NCBI GenBank assembly: GCA_964421875.1 | Contig: CAYQZD010000090.1 | Location: 1-15,387 of the forward strand | Source of the DNA: CAYQZD01 sp964421875 | GTDB taxonomy: Bacteria > Electryoneota > Tariuqbacteria > Tariuqbacterales > Tariuqbacteraceae | Length of the DNA: 15,387 nucleotides | Direction: 5' to 3' | Part shown: positions 6,057 through 13,155 of the stretch, in pieces | Layout: each line of letters starts with the position of its first letter | How positions within the stretch are numbered: the first letter of the stretch is position 1 | Made by a program: the position numbers and the translations under genes | The notes under the pieces: generated by a model | Told to the model about the DNA's origin: nothing | The model's input: only the letters and a program-made list of their open reading frames with translations | Databases searched by the model: none

Positions 6057-7435
6057 ACGAGCCCCGCCAAATAGACTACCGGGAGTGGCACGAACTCTTC
6101 AACACCATCTCCGATGAAGCGGTTGAGCAGACCCGCTATTACCGCCACCTGCCGGAGGCGGAATGGTCGCAGTATCTGTTCCCGCCTTCCACTCACGCGG
6201 TTTACGGCAATCGCCTGCTGCGTAAGTTGAAATTCGACAATTCACCGGCGGCGCTCAGGCTCTGGGGCTTCGTCCTCAGCGAAGGGGAGCGGATTTACCG
6301 CGCCCGCCAGGCGGGAATGAAGGTCGCAGCGGTGATGGGGGATTTGGGGGCGGTGACGCCCCTGCTATACTCGTTCCCCGATTTAATTGCGTTCTATCCC
6401 GACTGCCTTTGGTGGACGCCGTTCCTGATGGAGAGCCGGGTGTTATTCGATGAAGCAGCGGCTTTCGGGCTGGGCGACGACTGCTGTTTTGTGAGGGCGG
6501 CTCTGGGGGCGTTTTCGAAAAAGGCTTATTTCCCACAGCCGGAAATCTCGATTGCAACGGTGGGCGCCACCTGCGACGATATGGCGGCGGTCATCAGTGA
6601 AGCCGGATTTTTAGGCAATGAAATCCGGTATTTTGAATTGCCATTGAGAAACGATACCGGCGGCGATAAGGAAAAACTCATCCGTTTCCTCAAGAACCAG
6701 TATATTCAGATCACACGTAAGCTGGAGGATTTAACCGGCGTAGATTTCTCCGAACAGCGGTTTTTCGCCACAATCGAAAAGGTGAACCGCCTCCGGGGCT
6801 TGATTCAGAATATGAAAAGGTTGTGCGCCGTCTCGAAAAGAAATCCGATGGGCGCAGCGGAAATGATGAATGTCGAGTTCGCCGCGCTATCTTACTACGG
6901 CGACATAGAGGAATGCCTGCCGGTTTTGGAGGAAATAAACGAGGAGATGACCCGGCGTGTGGAAAGCGGAACCGGCTATCCCGGACAGAAATACCGGCTG
7001 GCGTGGATTACCCCCCCGGCGGACGCGCTGCTGCTGAATTATGCCGAAAATTTGGGGGGAAGGGTAGTGGGCTCCGAATATGTGATAAACCAAACCGCAG
7101 AACCTTTCAGCGCCGAAGGCGACCCTTTCGAAATTTTAGCCGAGAACCACATCCGGGCTTCCCTGATGGGTTCCTCTGATTTCCGAGTAAACCTCATCCT
7201 GGAACAGGTGAGACGCGGCAAGGCGGAGGGCGCAATTATTTCGGGAATATTCGGTTCGACACACTGTCCTTATGAAACCGCGCCCATTGTCGAAGCCCTG
7301 CGGGAACGGGGAATACCGGTTCTGGCCTTCGATGTGGTGGCGCCGGGGAAAAAACTGCAGCAGTCACAGACCCTGACCAGGATGGAAGCGTTTATGGAAT
7401 CGCTGCGGGCGCGCCGGAGTCGTTATGCCGGGTGA
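6053..7435 (+). CDS. 2-hydroxyacyl-CoA dehydratase-type Fe-S subunit (HgdA/BcrC-like), larger subunit
   Basis: 460 residues, GTG start. This is the second D-component-like subunit: an N-terminal domain with YPDCLWWTPFL (115-125) and GDDCCFVRAALGAF (141-154), a family turn GATCDDMAAVI (171-181), a long helical middle (about 205-310), and the C-terminal domain with GIFGSTHCPYETAPIVEAL (398-416). It ends with the TRMEAFMESL (442-451) motif that closes members of this family. C118, C144/C145, C174 and C405 are candidate cluster ligands; C144/C145 echoes the CC pair in the partner. The genes overlap by 4 bases upstream and 11 bases downstream, indicating coordinated stoichiometry. Sequence does not tell me whether the cluster is a single [4Fe-4S] or a double cubane. 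Family membership is good; the reaction is unknown. Confidence 0.85.
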   Translation: MNEPRQIDYREWHELFNTISDEAVEQTRYYRHLPEAEWSQYLFPPSTHAVYGNRLLRKLKFDNSPAALRLWGFVLSEGERIYRARQAGMKVAAVMGDLGAVTPLLYSFPDLIAFYPDCLWWTPFLMESRVLFDEAAAFGLGDDCCFVRAALGAFSKKAYFPQPEISIATVGATCDDMAAVISEAGFLGNEIRYFELPLRNDTGGDKEKLIRFLKNQYIQITRKLEDLTGVDFSEQRFFATIEKVNRLRGLIQNMKRLCAVSKRNPMGAAEMMNVEFAALSYYGDIEECLPVLEEINEEMTRRVESGTGYPGQKYRLAWITPPADALLLNYAENLGGRVVGSEYVINQTAEPFSAEGDPFEILAENHIRASLMGSSDFRVNLILEQVRRGKAEGAIISGIFGSTHCPYETAPIVEALRERGIPVLAFDVVAPGKKLQQSQTLTRMEAFMESLRARRSRYAG

Positions 7436-8462
7436 GATGAATCCCCGCGAAAGGTGGGGACTTTTACTGATAGATGAATTCCCCGACCGCCCGCCGGTTT
7501 ACCCGCTGGTGACTTCGCACGCCGCCGCGGTTCACGGCTGCGACCTGATAAAGTACTGTACCGACGGCAAAATCCTGGCTGAGGCGCAAATCGCCGCCCA
7601 GCGCAAGTATGCCCACGACGGGCTCTCGGTCTTCACCGATGTGGGGATAATCGCGGAGGCGATAGGGAGCAAGTATCACCTGCGGGAGTTCGATGTCCCT
7701 ATCCTCGACAAGCCGGTGATTGACGACCCGGCGCAAATCGAGTCCCTGAGAATTCCCAATCCGGCGGTTGACGGCCGGCTCCCGGTGTATTTGGAATCCA
7801 TCGACCGGATGTACCGCTTCTGCGGGGACACCCTCCCCATCTTCGCCTACATCCCCGCGCCCTTTACTACTGCCGCCGGATTAAGAGGTGTGGAAGCTTT
7901 CCTGATGGACACGGTGCTGAATCCGGAAGCGGCGCTTTCGTTACTGGAAATATCCCTGCAGGCTGCGGTCGCTTTCTGCGACGAGTGCATCCTCGCCGGA
8001 GCGCTTCCGGTTTTAGTGGATCCCCTGGCTTCAGGCAGCGTCATTTCGCGTAAAACTTACTCTGAATTCGCCCTGCCCTACGAAGCGAAGCTCATTAAAT
8101 ACCTGCATCGTTTCGACCTGGATATCACCCTGCATATCTGCGGCGACACCACACGCTTGCTGGACCTGATTCCCGCCACCGGAACGGATTTGTTCAGCTT
8201 CGACCAGGCGGGTGTGGCGGAAGTATCGTCGGCGATGGGGGAAAAGGTGAGGCTGGTGGGAAATCTCCCCCCCAACACTCTACTCGATTCCAGCGAGACG
8301 GATATTGGGGAATCCACTAACGAAATTATCAATTGCGGCCTCGGCAACGCTAAAGGATTCGTGCTCTCGACTGGTTGTGAGGTTCCCATTAAAGCTGATG
8401 CGCGGAGGCTAGAACTAATGATTAAGAAAGGTATTAATTCCCGCTATGATAAAGGCTGGTAA
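7425..8462 (+). CDS. UroD-fold zinc methyltransferase, MtaA/CmuA-like
   Basis: 345 residues. TIM-barrel uroporphyrinogen decarboxylase-like protein. The zinc motif of methylcobamide:thiol methyltransferases is present: H237-x-C239 in LHICGDTT and C318 in LSTGCEVPI. True UroD enzymes lack this motif, so haem synthesis is excluded. The segment VDPLASGSVISRKTYSEFALPY (198-219) is also typical of the MtaA/MtbA/CmuA group. In methanogens the family moves methyl from a corrinoid protein to coenzyme M; in CmuA the same fold methylates the corrinoid from chloromethane. Either direction is possible with the corrinoid protein at 4313. CGGAG six bases before the ATG supports the start at 7425 over the ATG at 7437. 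It overlaps the upstream gene by 11 bases and the activase by 17 bases. Confidence 0.9.
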   Translation: MPGEMNPRERWGLLLIDEFPDRPPVYPLVTSHAAAVHGCDLIKYCTDGKILAEAQIAAQRKYAHDGLSVFTDVGIIAEAIGSKYHLREFDVPILDKPVIDDPAQIESLRIPNPAVDGRLPVYLESIDRMYRFCGDTLPIFAYIPAPFTTAAGLRGVEAFLMDTVLNPEAALSLLEISLQAAVAFCDECILAGALPVLVDPLASGSVISRKTYSEFALPYEAKLIKYLHRFDLDITLHICGDTTRLLDLIPATGTDLFSFDQAGVAEVSSAMGEKVRLVGNLPPNTLLDSSETDIGESTNEIINCGLGNAKGFVLSTGCEVPIKADARRLELMIKKGINSRYDKGW

Positions 8463-9249
8463 AAAGGATACCGGGAGCGCGAAATACACAATGGGAATCG
8501 ACGTTGGCTCCCGCACTACAAAGGCGGTGATTTGGGACGGGGAAAAGGTGGTTCGGCGCGCCCTCATTTCCACCGGATGGTCTCCCGGCGACAGCGCCCG
8601 GCAAGTGATGACCCAAATAATGGATACGAATAATTCCCCGCCAATCGCCCGCAGAGTCGGAACCGGCTACGGAAGGTTGAGCATCGACGGTTTGGTGGAC
8701 GAGGTGGTGACCGAAATTTCGGCTCACGCCCGGGGAGTATGGCGCATACTGCCTCAAACCCGCACCATCATCGACATCGGAGGACAAGACTCCAAGGCGA
8801 TTTTGGTAGAGGAGGGAGGGTATGTGCTGGATTTCGCGATGAACGACCGCTGCGCCGCGGGAAGCGGCAAATTTCTGGAATTTTTAGCGGTGAGCCTCAA
8901 TCAAAAGATTGAGGAGTTTTCCCAACTGGCGATGAAATCCAACAGCCCGGTGCAGATTTCGTCACTATGCACCGTATTCGCCGAATCGGAGGTAATTTCG
9001 CTGGTGGCGGAGGGAGTTCCACGGGAGGATGTGGCCGCAGGAGTGCACCGCTCCATTTCCCTCAGAGTGGCGGGGATGGCGAAATCGCTGCATCCGCAGC
9101 CTCCGGTGGCCTTCACCGGGGGAGTGGCGCGGAACCGCTGTATGGTGAAACAGCTTGGCGAGAGCTTAGGGCTGGAGGTGATAGTGCCGGAATACCCTGA
9201 GTTCACCGGTGCGCTGGGCGCGGCTATCATTGCGGGGGAGGAGTTGTGA
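8446..9249 (+). CDS. BcrAD/BadFG/HgdC-type activase ATPase (2-hydroxyacyl-CoA dehydratase activator)
   Basis: 267 residues, the usual length of HgdC/FldI activators. It shows the ASKHA ATPase fold: phosphate-1 GIDVGSRTTK (17-26), phosphate-2 DIGGQDSK (110-117) and the adenosine motif TGGVARN (224-230). C136 in NDRCAAGSG and C175 in SSLCTVFAE are the two cysteines that, in homologues, hold one [4Fe-4S] cluster between the halves of a homodimer. ATP hydrolysis drives an electron at very low potential into the partner Fe-S protein, here the pair at 4953-7435. The block's other members suggest that the final acceptor may be a corrinoid or a methyl-transfer substrate. RACo/RamA corrinoid activators use other architectures and none is present. 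ATG at 8446 is preceded by AAGAAAGG at a long spacing; ATG at 8491 is less likely. Confidence 0.92.
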   Translation: MIKAGKKDTGSAKYTMGIDVGSRTTKAVIWDGEKVVRRALISTGWSPGDSARQVMTQIMDTNNSPPIARRVGTGYGRLSIDGLVDEVVTEISAHARGVWRILPQTRTIIDIGGQDSKAILVEEGGYVLDFAMNDRCAAGSGKFLEFLAVSLNQKIEEFSQLAMKSNSPVQISSLCTVFAESEVISLVAEGVPREDVAAGVHRSISLRVAGMAKSLHPQPPVAFTGGVARNRCMVKQLGESLGLEVIVPEYPEFTGALGAAIIAGEEL

Positions 9250-9277
9250 CAGAGGCGGTATTTCAGACCGACGCATC

Positions 9278-9306
9278 TTGACATTTAGCTATTATTTTCC
9301 TATATT
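9278..9306 (+). promoter_or_regulatory. Sigma-70 promoter of the tRNA-Phe gene
   Basis: TTGACA (9278-9283), exactly 17 bases, then TATATT (9301-9306). The predicted start near 9313 is about 8 bases before the tRNA. The perfect -35 box and ideal spacing make this the clearest housekeeping promoter in the window. It shows that the tRNA is transcribed independently of the gene block ending at 9249. Confidence 0.85.
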
Positions 9307-9320
9307 AAACTTAATAAAAC

Positions 9321-9393
<73 letters not shown>

Positions 9394-9400
9394 CATTTTT

Positions 9401-9431
9401 AAAGCCCCGCTGATAAGGCGGGGCTTTTTTT
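9401..9431 (+). terminator. Rho-independent terminator after tRNA-Phe
   Basis: AAAGCCCCGC (9401-9410) and GCGGGGCTTT (9418-9427) form a perfect 10-bp GC-rich stem around TGATAAG. It is followed by T-rich sequence to 9431 (seven Ts in all). It serves the tRNA and any read-through from the activase gene. On the minus strand the T-tract is short, so it is only a weak end for the convergent gene at 9473. Confidence 0.92.
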
Positions 9432-9472
9432 ACGAACAATCGGGAAAACCGGTAAAGATACCGCCGACCTCT

Positions 9473-10303
9473 TCATCCCCCCTGCCGGTTTAGCCAATCG
9501 AGAGGTGCCTGGTCATCGCTTAATACTGGCGCAAGGGAAAAATCGAGAGGCTTGCGGTCAAGGTTAGCGGTCAAGCCGGCGAGGTCGTAGGGAATTCGAG
9601 CCTCTTTTTGAAGCTTGAGAGCGTTGGTTTGGAGGTCTTCAGGGGAAAGCTCGAAATCGCAGGCAATAAGGACCACGTTTTTCCTGCCGGGAACGAGAAA
9701 ACGATACATATTGCTGAAGACCTTTGCGTAAGTCCGGAGCATGGACAGATAGAGCTTCCAGTCAGTCGCCCAGATATTGGTAGTTACCACTCCTCCCCGG
9801 TTCAGGCGGGACTTGACCAGCCGCAGGAACTCGACAGTGGTAAGGTGAAAAGGGATACCTTGAGCATGGTAGGCGTCGAGAATTATCCAATCATAGGTGT
9901 TTTTATTTCGCTTCAAATAGCTTCGCCCATCCGCGATGACGATTTCAAAGGCGGAATTGTCATCCAGGTGAAAGTAGCGCTTAGCCATCTCCACCACCGC
10001 AATGTCGATTTCCACCACCCGAACCTTGATTTGGGGACAGTGTTTCGCCAGCAGTCTGGGAACCGAGCCGGCGCCCAGTCCTACCGCTAACAGACTCCTA
10101 CAGCCGGGATTTAAGGCCAATCCCAGGGGAAGATAGCGGGTATATTCCACGGGAAGAACGGAGTGGTCATGGTCGTCAACCGCGCCCTGCAGGACTTCGT
10201 TGCCGAATTTGAGGTAACGAACGCCGCCGGATTCGGTTACCACAACCTGATAATAGAAGGATTTCTTGTCCGCTAATACTTTCTTCCTGCCTGACAACCT
10301 CAC
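9473..10303 (-). CDS. Spermidine-synthase-fold protein (PABMT-like methyl/aminopropyltransferase family)
   Basis: 276 residues from a GTG at 10301-10303; AAAAGG lies just upstream on this strand. The C-terminal Rossmann domain shows LLAVGLGAGSVPRLLA (71-86), the acidic pair in VVEIDIAVVEMAKRYF (96-111), IADGRSYL (123-130) and ILDAYHAQGIPFHLTTVEFL (141-160), the pattern of spermine/spermidine-synthase-like proteins. The canonical GGGDG becomes GLGAG, and the catalytic D-S-T-D-P segment becomes DAYHAQG, so polyamine synthesis is doubtful. Many such divergent members are of unknown function. It is the second gene of a minus-strand pair: the LarA-like gene ends 28 bases upstream, so they probably share a transcript. 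The true substrate is unknown. Confidence 0.8.
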   Translation of the reverse strand: MRLSGRKKVLADKKSFYYQVVVTESGGVRYLKFGNEVLQGAVDDHDHSVLPVEYTRYLPLGLALNPGCRSLLAVGLGAGSVPRLLAKHCPQIKVRVVEIDIAVVEMAKRYFHLDDNSAFEIVIADGRSYLKRNKNTYDWIILDAYHAQGIPFHLTTVEFLRLVKSRLNRGGVVTTNIWATDWKLYLSMLRTYAKVFSNMYRFLVPGRKNVVLIACDFELSPEDLQTNALKLQKEARIPYDLAGLTANLDRKPLDFSLAPVLSDDQAPLDWLNRQGG

Positions 10304-10331
10304 CGCCTTTTGTTATCGCATTCTAACAGGT

Positions 10332-11585
10332 TCATGCGTTATACAGTGTTATTGAAGCAGCGGGGAAAGCCATCACCCTCCCCCCCCACTCTACCGCCTC
10401 AGCCGTAAGTCGAGACAGCTCCTCCGAGCTTAGAAAACGATCGAATCCTAACTTTGCCAATACGGAGTCAGGAAGGACCGTCATCATCGACACCCTGAAC
10501 AGCTCCCCCATTTTCAGCAATGAAACCGCCGCCTGACCGTTCACAATGTAACCTTGCCGCAAACGGGCTTTCACTTCATCCAGGCTTCCCGTATCGATAA
10601 GCTGAGACAGGGTCGATGAACCGATTCCGCCGGGGCATTCCGTCAATACCGCCATCCTCCCCCCCTCTTTCAGCGAGGCGGAAGCGTGGAACATACTCTT
10701 GTGCGTCTGTAAAAGGTCGATGTCCTTGGGATGCCCGCCGGGGCTGACGATGACCAAATCCGCCGCTTCACCGCCGGAAATCCCGAACAGGCTCTTTGCC
10801 GCTGCAGCCATCCGCCGATAAACCGACAAAACCTCCCCCGCGAAAATGCGGTAGGGGATTTCCTTTTCGCCCAGGGTTATCCCAATGTGATAGACCGGAT
10901 TCAGCATCCTGACCGCTTCGATAATATCCTGAATGAGGTCGTTTTTGTCGATGTCGAACGCTCCCATACCCGGCCGCCATTCCGGTTCCAGCCGCAGGCT
11001 TAACGCGTGGTTTCGGGCGATGGTCTCCCGACCGGCGCAGCCGGGAATTATCAATTTAGGACCTCCCCCGAACCCAGCGAAATAATGCGGCAGCATCCCT
11101 CCCACCGCCAGAATCTTATCCGCACCGGTCACCAGCCGGTTTACCTTGACCGGCGTGCCGCGAGATGTAGCGCCAATGTGGGGATTATCGCCATCCGGGT
11201 CGTGCTCGACTATTTCATAGTTTTCCGCAATCTCTGCCCCCAGCAAATCATTATAAGCGCCGCGCCCGATATGGAGGTGAGTCCCGGAGGCGGCTAAAAA
11301 TTTTATCCCGGCAGGATTCACCCCCGCAGCAATTACACTCTCGATAATCCGGGGCAGAATAACCGGCAGGGCGCAGCGCCGCGTCCGGTCGGGAACCACA
11401 ATCAGCAGGCTTTCCGCCCCCTGGAGGTACTCCTCCAATGAAAACTCCGCCCGGTCTAAAGCCCGGTCCAGAAGCGTAATCGGTTCCGGCGGAGCCTCGC
11501 GCAAAATCGGGGGAACGATGATTTCCGCTTTCTCCGGGAGTGCAAAAGGTATTTGTGTGTGACCGTATTTGAGATAGTAATCCAT
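10332..11585 (-). CDS. larA-like: LarA-family nickel-pincer-dependent racemase/epimerase (DUF2088)
   Basis: 417 residues, about the length of lactate racemase LarA. The active-site residues of the family are all visible: D66-R-T-R69 in the N-domain, GTH103, H167 and K177 in LPHYFAGFGGGPKLIIPG (165-182), H193 in ARNHA, and K296 in GGHPKDIDLLQTHK (283-296). In LarA, the lysine corresponding to K177 carries the pyridinium nickel pincer cofactor, and the histidines act in proton/hydride transfer on a 2-hydroxyacid. LarA paralogues act on lactate, malate, phenyllactate and other hydroxyacids, so the substrate is not fixed by the motifs. The maturation genes larB, larC and larE are not in the window and must lie elsewhere if the protein is active. 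ATG at 11583-11585; the RBS is weak. It is followed by the spermidine-synthase-like gene. Confidence 0.9.
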   Translation of the reverse strand: MDYYLKYGHTQIPFALPEKAEIIVPPILREAPPEPITLLDRALDRAEFSLEEYLQGAESLLIVVPDRTRRCALPVILPRIIESVIAAGVNPAGIKFLAASGTHLHIGRGAYNDLLGAEIAENYEIVEHDPDGDNPHIGATSRGTPVKVNRLVTGADKILAVGGMLPHYFAGFGGGPKLIIPGCAGRETIARNHALSLRLEPEWRPGMGAFDIDKNDLIQDIIEAVRMLNPVYHIGITLGEKEIPYRIFAGEVLSVYRRMAAAAKSLFGISGGEAADLVIVSPGGHPKDIDLLQTHKSMFHASASLKEGGRMAVLTECPGGIGSSTLSQLIDTGSLDEVKARLRQGYIVNGQAAVSLLKMGELFRVSMMTVLPDSVLAKLGFDRFLSSEELSRLTAEAVEWGGRVMAFPAASITLYNA

Positions 11586-11662
11586 TATACAGTGAGCATA
11601 GCTTTCAGCTTACTCTGTTAGCGTTATTAATCAGGTCAGTTTATAGTAGGCATTGTCAGTGT

Positions 11663-11759
11663 TGTCATTCTGAGCCCGCCGCAGGCGGAGCGAAGAATCT
11701 CTACCTAAATTCAATCTGAAAAAAACAAGAAGAAACCCTTCACTTCGCTCAGTGTGACA
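11663..11759. repeat. Palindromic element bounded by TGTCATTCTGAGC / GCTCAGTGTGACA
   Basis: The left end TGTCATTCTGAGC (11663-11675) and right end GCTCAGTGTGACA (11747-11759) are complementary except for two bases. A short hairpin CCGCC-GCA-GGCGG (11676-11688) lies just inside the left end. The ends share TGTCATTC with the element at 2123-2210. It looks like a dispersed non-autonomous repeat rather than a regulatory site. Confidence 0.65.
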
Positions 11760-12022
11760 AATCTCATATAGGTTTACCGGCTGTTTCACGTTCTCACTGT
11801 TGAATATAGTAAAAATCCTTTAGACAAGCAAACCATCATTCGAAGGAGTATATTCGAGAACCATCTCGCAGATTATAGCTGTTTAATCGCTGAGGGGCTC
11901 CCAGCTTGATTATTATGATTATTATGTATAAATTTAAAGTTTAAATAAAAAAACATCGCCGCCATAAATACGCAAGCTGTTATTCTCACGCTTCGTTTTG
12001 AATAATTGCAATTAAAGCCCTC

Positions 12023-12030
12023 GGTGAGGG
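12023..12030 (+). promoter_or_regulatory. Shine-Dalgarno GGTGAGGG for the glycosyltransferase
   Basis: GGTGAGGG ends six bases before the ATG at 12037 and supports that start. Confidence 0.7.
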
Positions 12031-12036
12031 TTTATT

Positions 12037-13155
12037 ATGAATTTCTTCATCATCCTGGCAACTTTTTTCTGTCTGGGCGGATATTTTTTTACCGCGCTGG
12101 CGCTGATTATCGGTGTCAGGCGAGCCCGCCGGCGGGAGATGAGCCCTCCGAGTCCGGAACAGCCCTATATATCGATTGTGGCGGCGGTTCGAGACGAAGA
12201 GGAAAATATTACAGATTTCCTTCGGAGTTTAGCCGCTCAGGATTATCCCGAATGGGAAGTGATAATCGTAGATGATGATTCCCGCGACCGCACGCGGGAA
12301 CTGGCTGAGAATTTCTGCCGCGAATATCCCGACTTTCAGGTAATTCCGGCGGGCGAGAATGAGTATGGATGGGGTCCTAAGAAGAACGCCCTCCACACCG
12401 GTATTTTAGCCAGCCGAGGTGAAATCATCGCCGCTGTTGACGCGGACTGCCGGCCCGGCGCGCAGTGGCTGGAGGGTATCGCCGCTGAATTTTCCGAAAA
12501 AGTGGGGGCGGTTGTAGGCTATTCTCCCTTGAAATTCAAGGGAGGATGGACGGGAAGGCTGAAAGCGCTGGAGGCGCTGGCGGTGGGCGTCGCCGCGGCG
12601 GGTTTCATCGGACTGAACCGGCCCTTCCTAGCCACTGGCAGGAATTTAGCCTACCGCAAGCAGCTTTATCTTGAGCTTGGAGGGTTCGGCGAGAAGGGAA
12701 GCGCTCCCGCCGGGGACGATGACCTCCTGATTCAATCAATCGGGGCTAAAGCTAAGGTCAAATATGCATTCAATCGCCAATCTTATGTTCCTTCCTACCC
12801 TTCCAGAGGCGGATATATCGCGCGCAAAAGGCGCCATTTCGCAGTTACGAAACGCTATCCCCCGGATTTCATCGCGCTGGGAGTGATGGTGTTTCTGTTA
12901 ATATTGGGTATTGCAGTATCCGTCATCCGGGGAATTGCCGCCGAGTCGAACCTTTTACTTGGAACCGGGCTGATGGCGTTTGGTTTAAAAGCAGTTATAG
13001 ACTTTGTGGTGTTGAAGGTTGGAACGGCGGGATTGGGTGAAAAATTCCGCCTATACGACCTGCTGACGGCGGAAGCGATTCAAATCCCGCACACGCTAGT
13101 ACTCCAGCCAATATCGCTCATCGGCAGAATCAGATGGCGGGGTCGTAAACTTTGA
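12037..13155 (+). CDS. Membrane-bound family 2 glycosyltransferase
   Basis: 372 residues. An N-terminal membrane helix (about 3-27) is followed by a GT-A domain. Nucleotide-sugar binding is suggested by ISIVAAVRDEEENI (45-58) and VDDDS (78-82), the metal-binding DxD by VDADC (134-138), the acceptor/base region by AGDDD (225-229), and a KRRHF motif (264-268) stands where processive and HpnI-like GT2 enzymes carry QxxRW. Two C-terminal helices (about 278-297 and 305-327) and an amphipathic tail complete it. It probably transfers a sugar on the cytoplasmic face to a lipid or polymer. The stop TGA overlaps the TTG start of the radical SAM gene by four bases, so the two are likely co-translated. 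The substrate is unknown. Confidence 0.88.
   Translation: MNFFIILATFFCLGGYFFTALALIIGVRRARRREMSPPSPEQPYISIVAAVRDEEENITDFLRSLAAQDYPEWEVIIVDDDSRDRTRELAENFCREYPDFQVIPAGENEYGWGPKKNALHTGILASRGEIIAAVDADCRPGAQWLEGIAAEFSEKVGAVVGYSPLKFKGGWTGRLKALEALAVGVAAAGFIGLNRPFLATGRNLAYRKQLYLELGGFGEKGSAPAGDDDLLIQSIGAKAKVKYAFNRQSYVPSYPSRGGYIARKRRHFAVTKRYPPDFIALGVMVFLLILGIAVSVIRGIAAESNLLLGTGLMAFGLKAVIDFVVLKVGTAGLGEKFRLYDLLTAEAIQIPHTLVLQPISLIGRIRWRGRKL

Larger units (their letters stand above)
11586..12036. other. Divergent intergenic region, no gene seen
   Basis: This 451-base gap lies between the divergent LarA-like and glycosyltransferase genes. I see no reading frame worth calling. It contains a palindromic repeat (11663-11759) and an AT-rich stretch at about 11905-11965 that could hold the rightward promoter (TTGATT at 11906, TATAAA at 11927, but only 15 bases apart). 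Nothing else is recognisable. Confidence 0.5.

Noticed and set aside
7425..8462. Uroporphyrinogen decarboxylase (hemE)
   Set aside because: The HxC...C zinc motif and the corrinoid neighbourhood identify a methyltransferase of the UroD fold instead.
9608..10090. 160-residue plus-strand open frame
   Set aside because: Antisense to the spermidine-synthase-fold gene, whose motifs are clear; no recognisable protein pattern.
9473..10303. Genuine spermidine synthase (speE)
   Set aside because: The GGGDG and catalytic DSTDP-type segments are altered, so the enzyme activity cannot be assumed.
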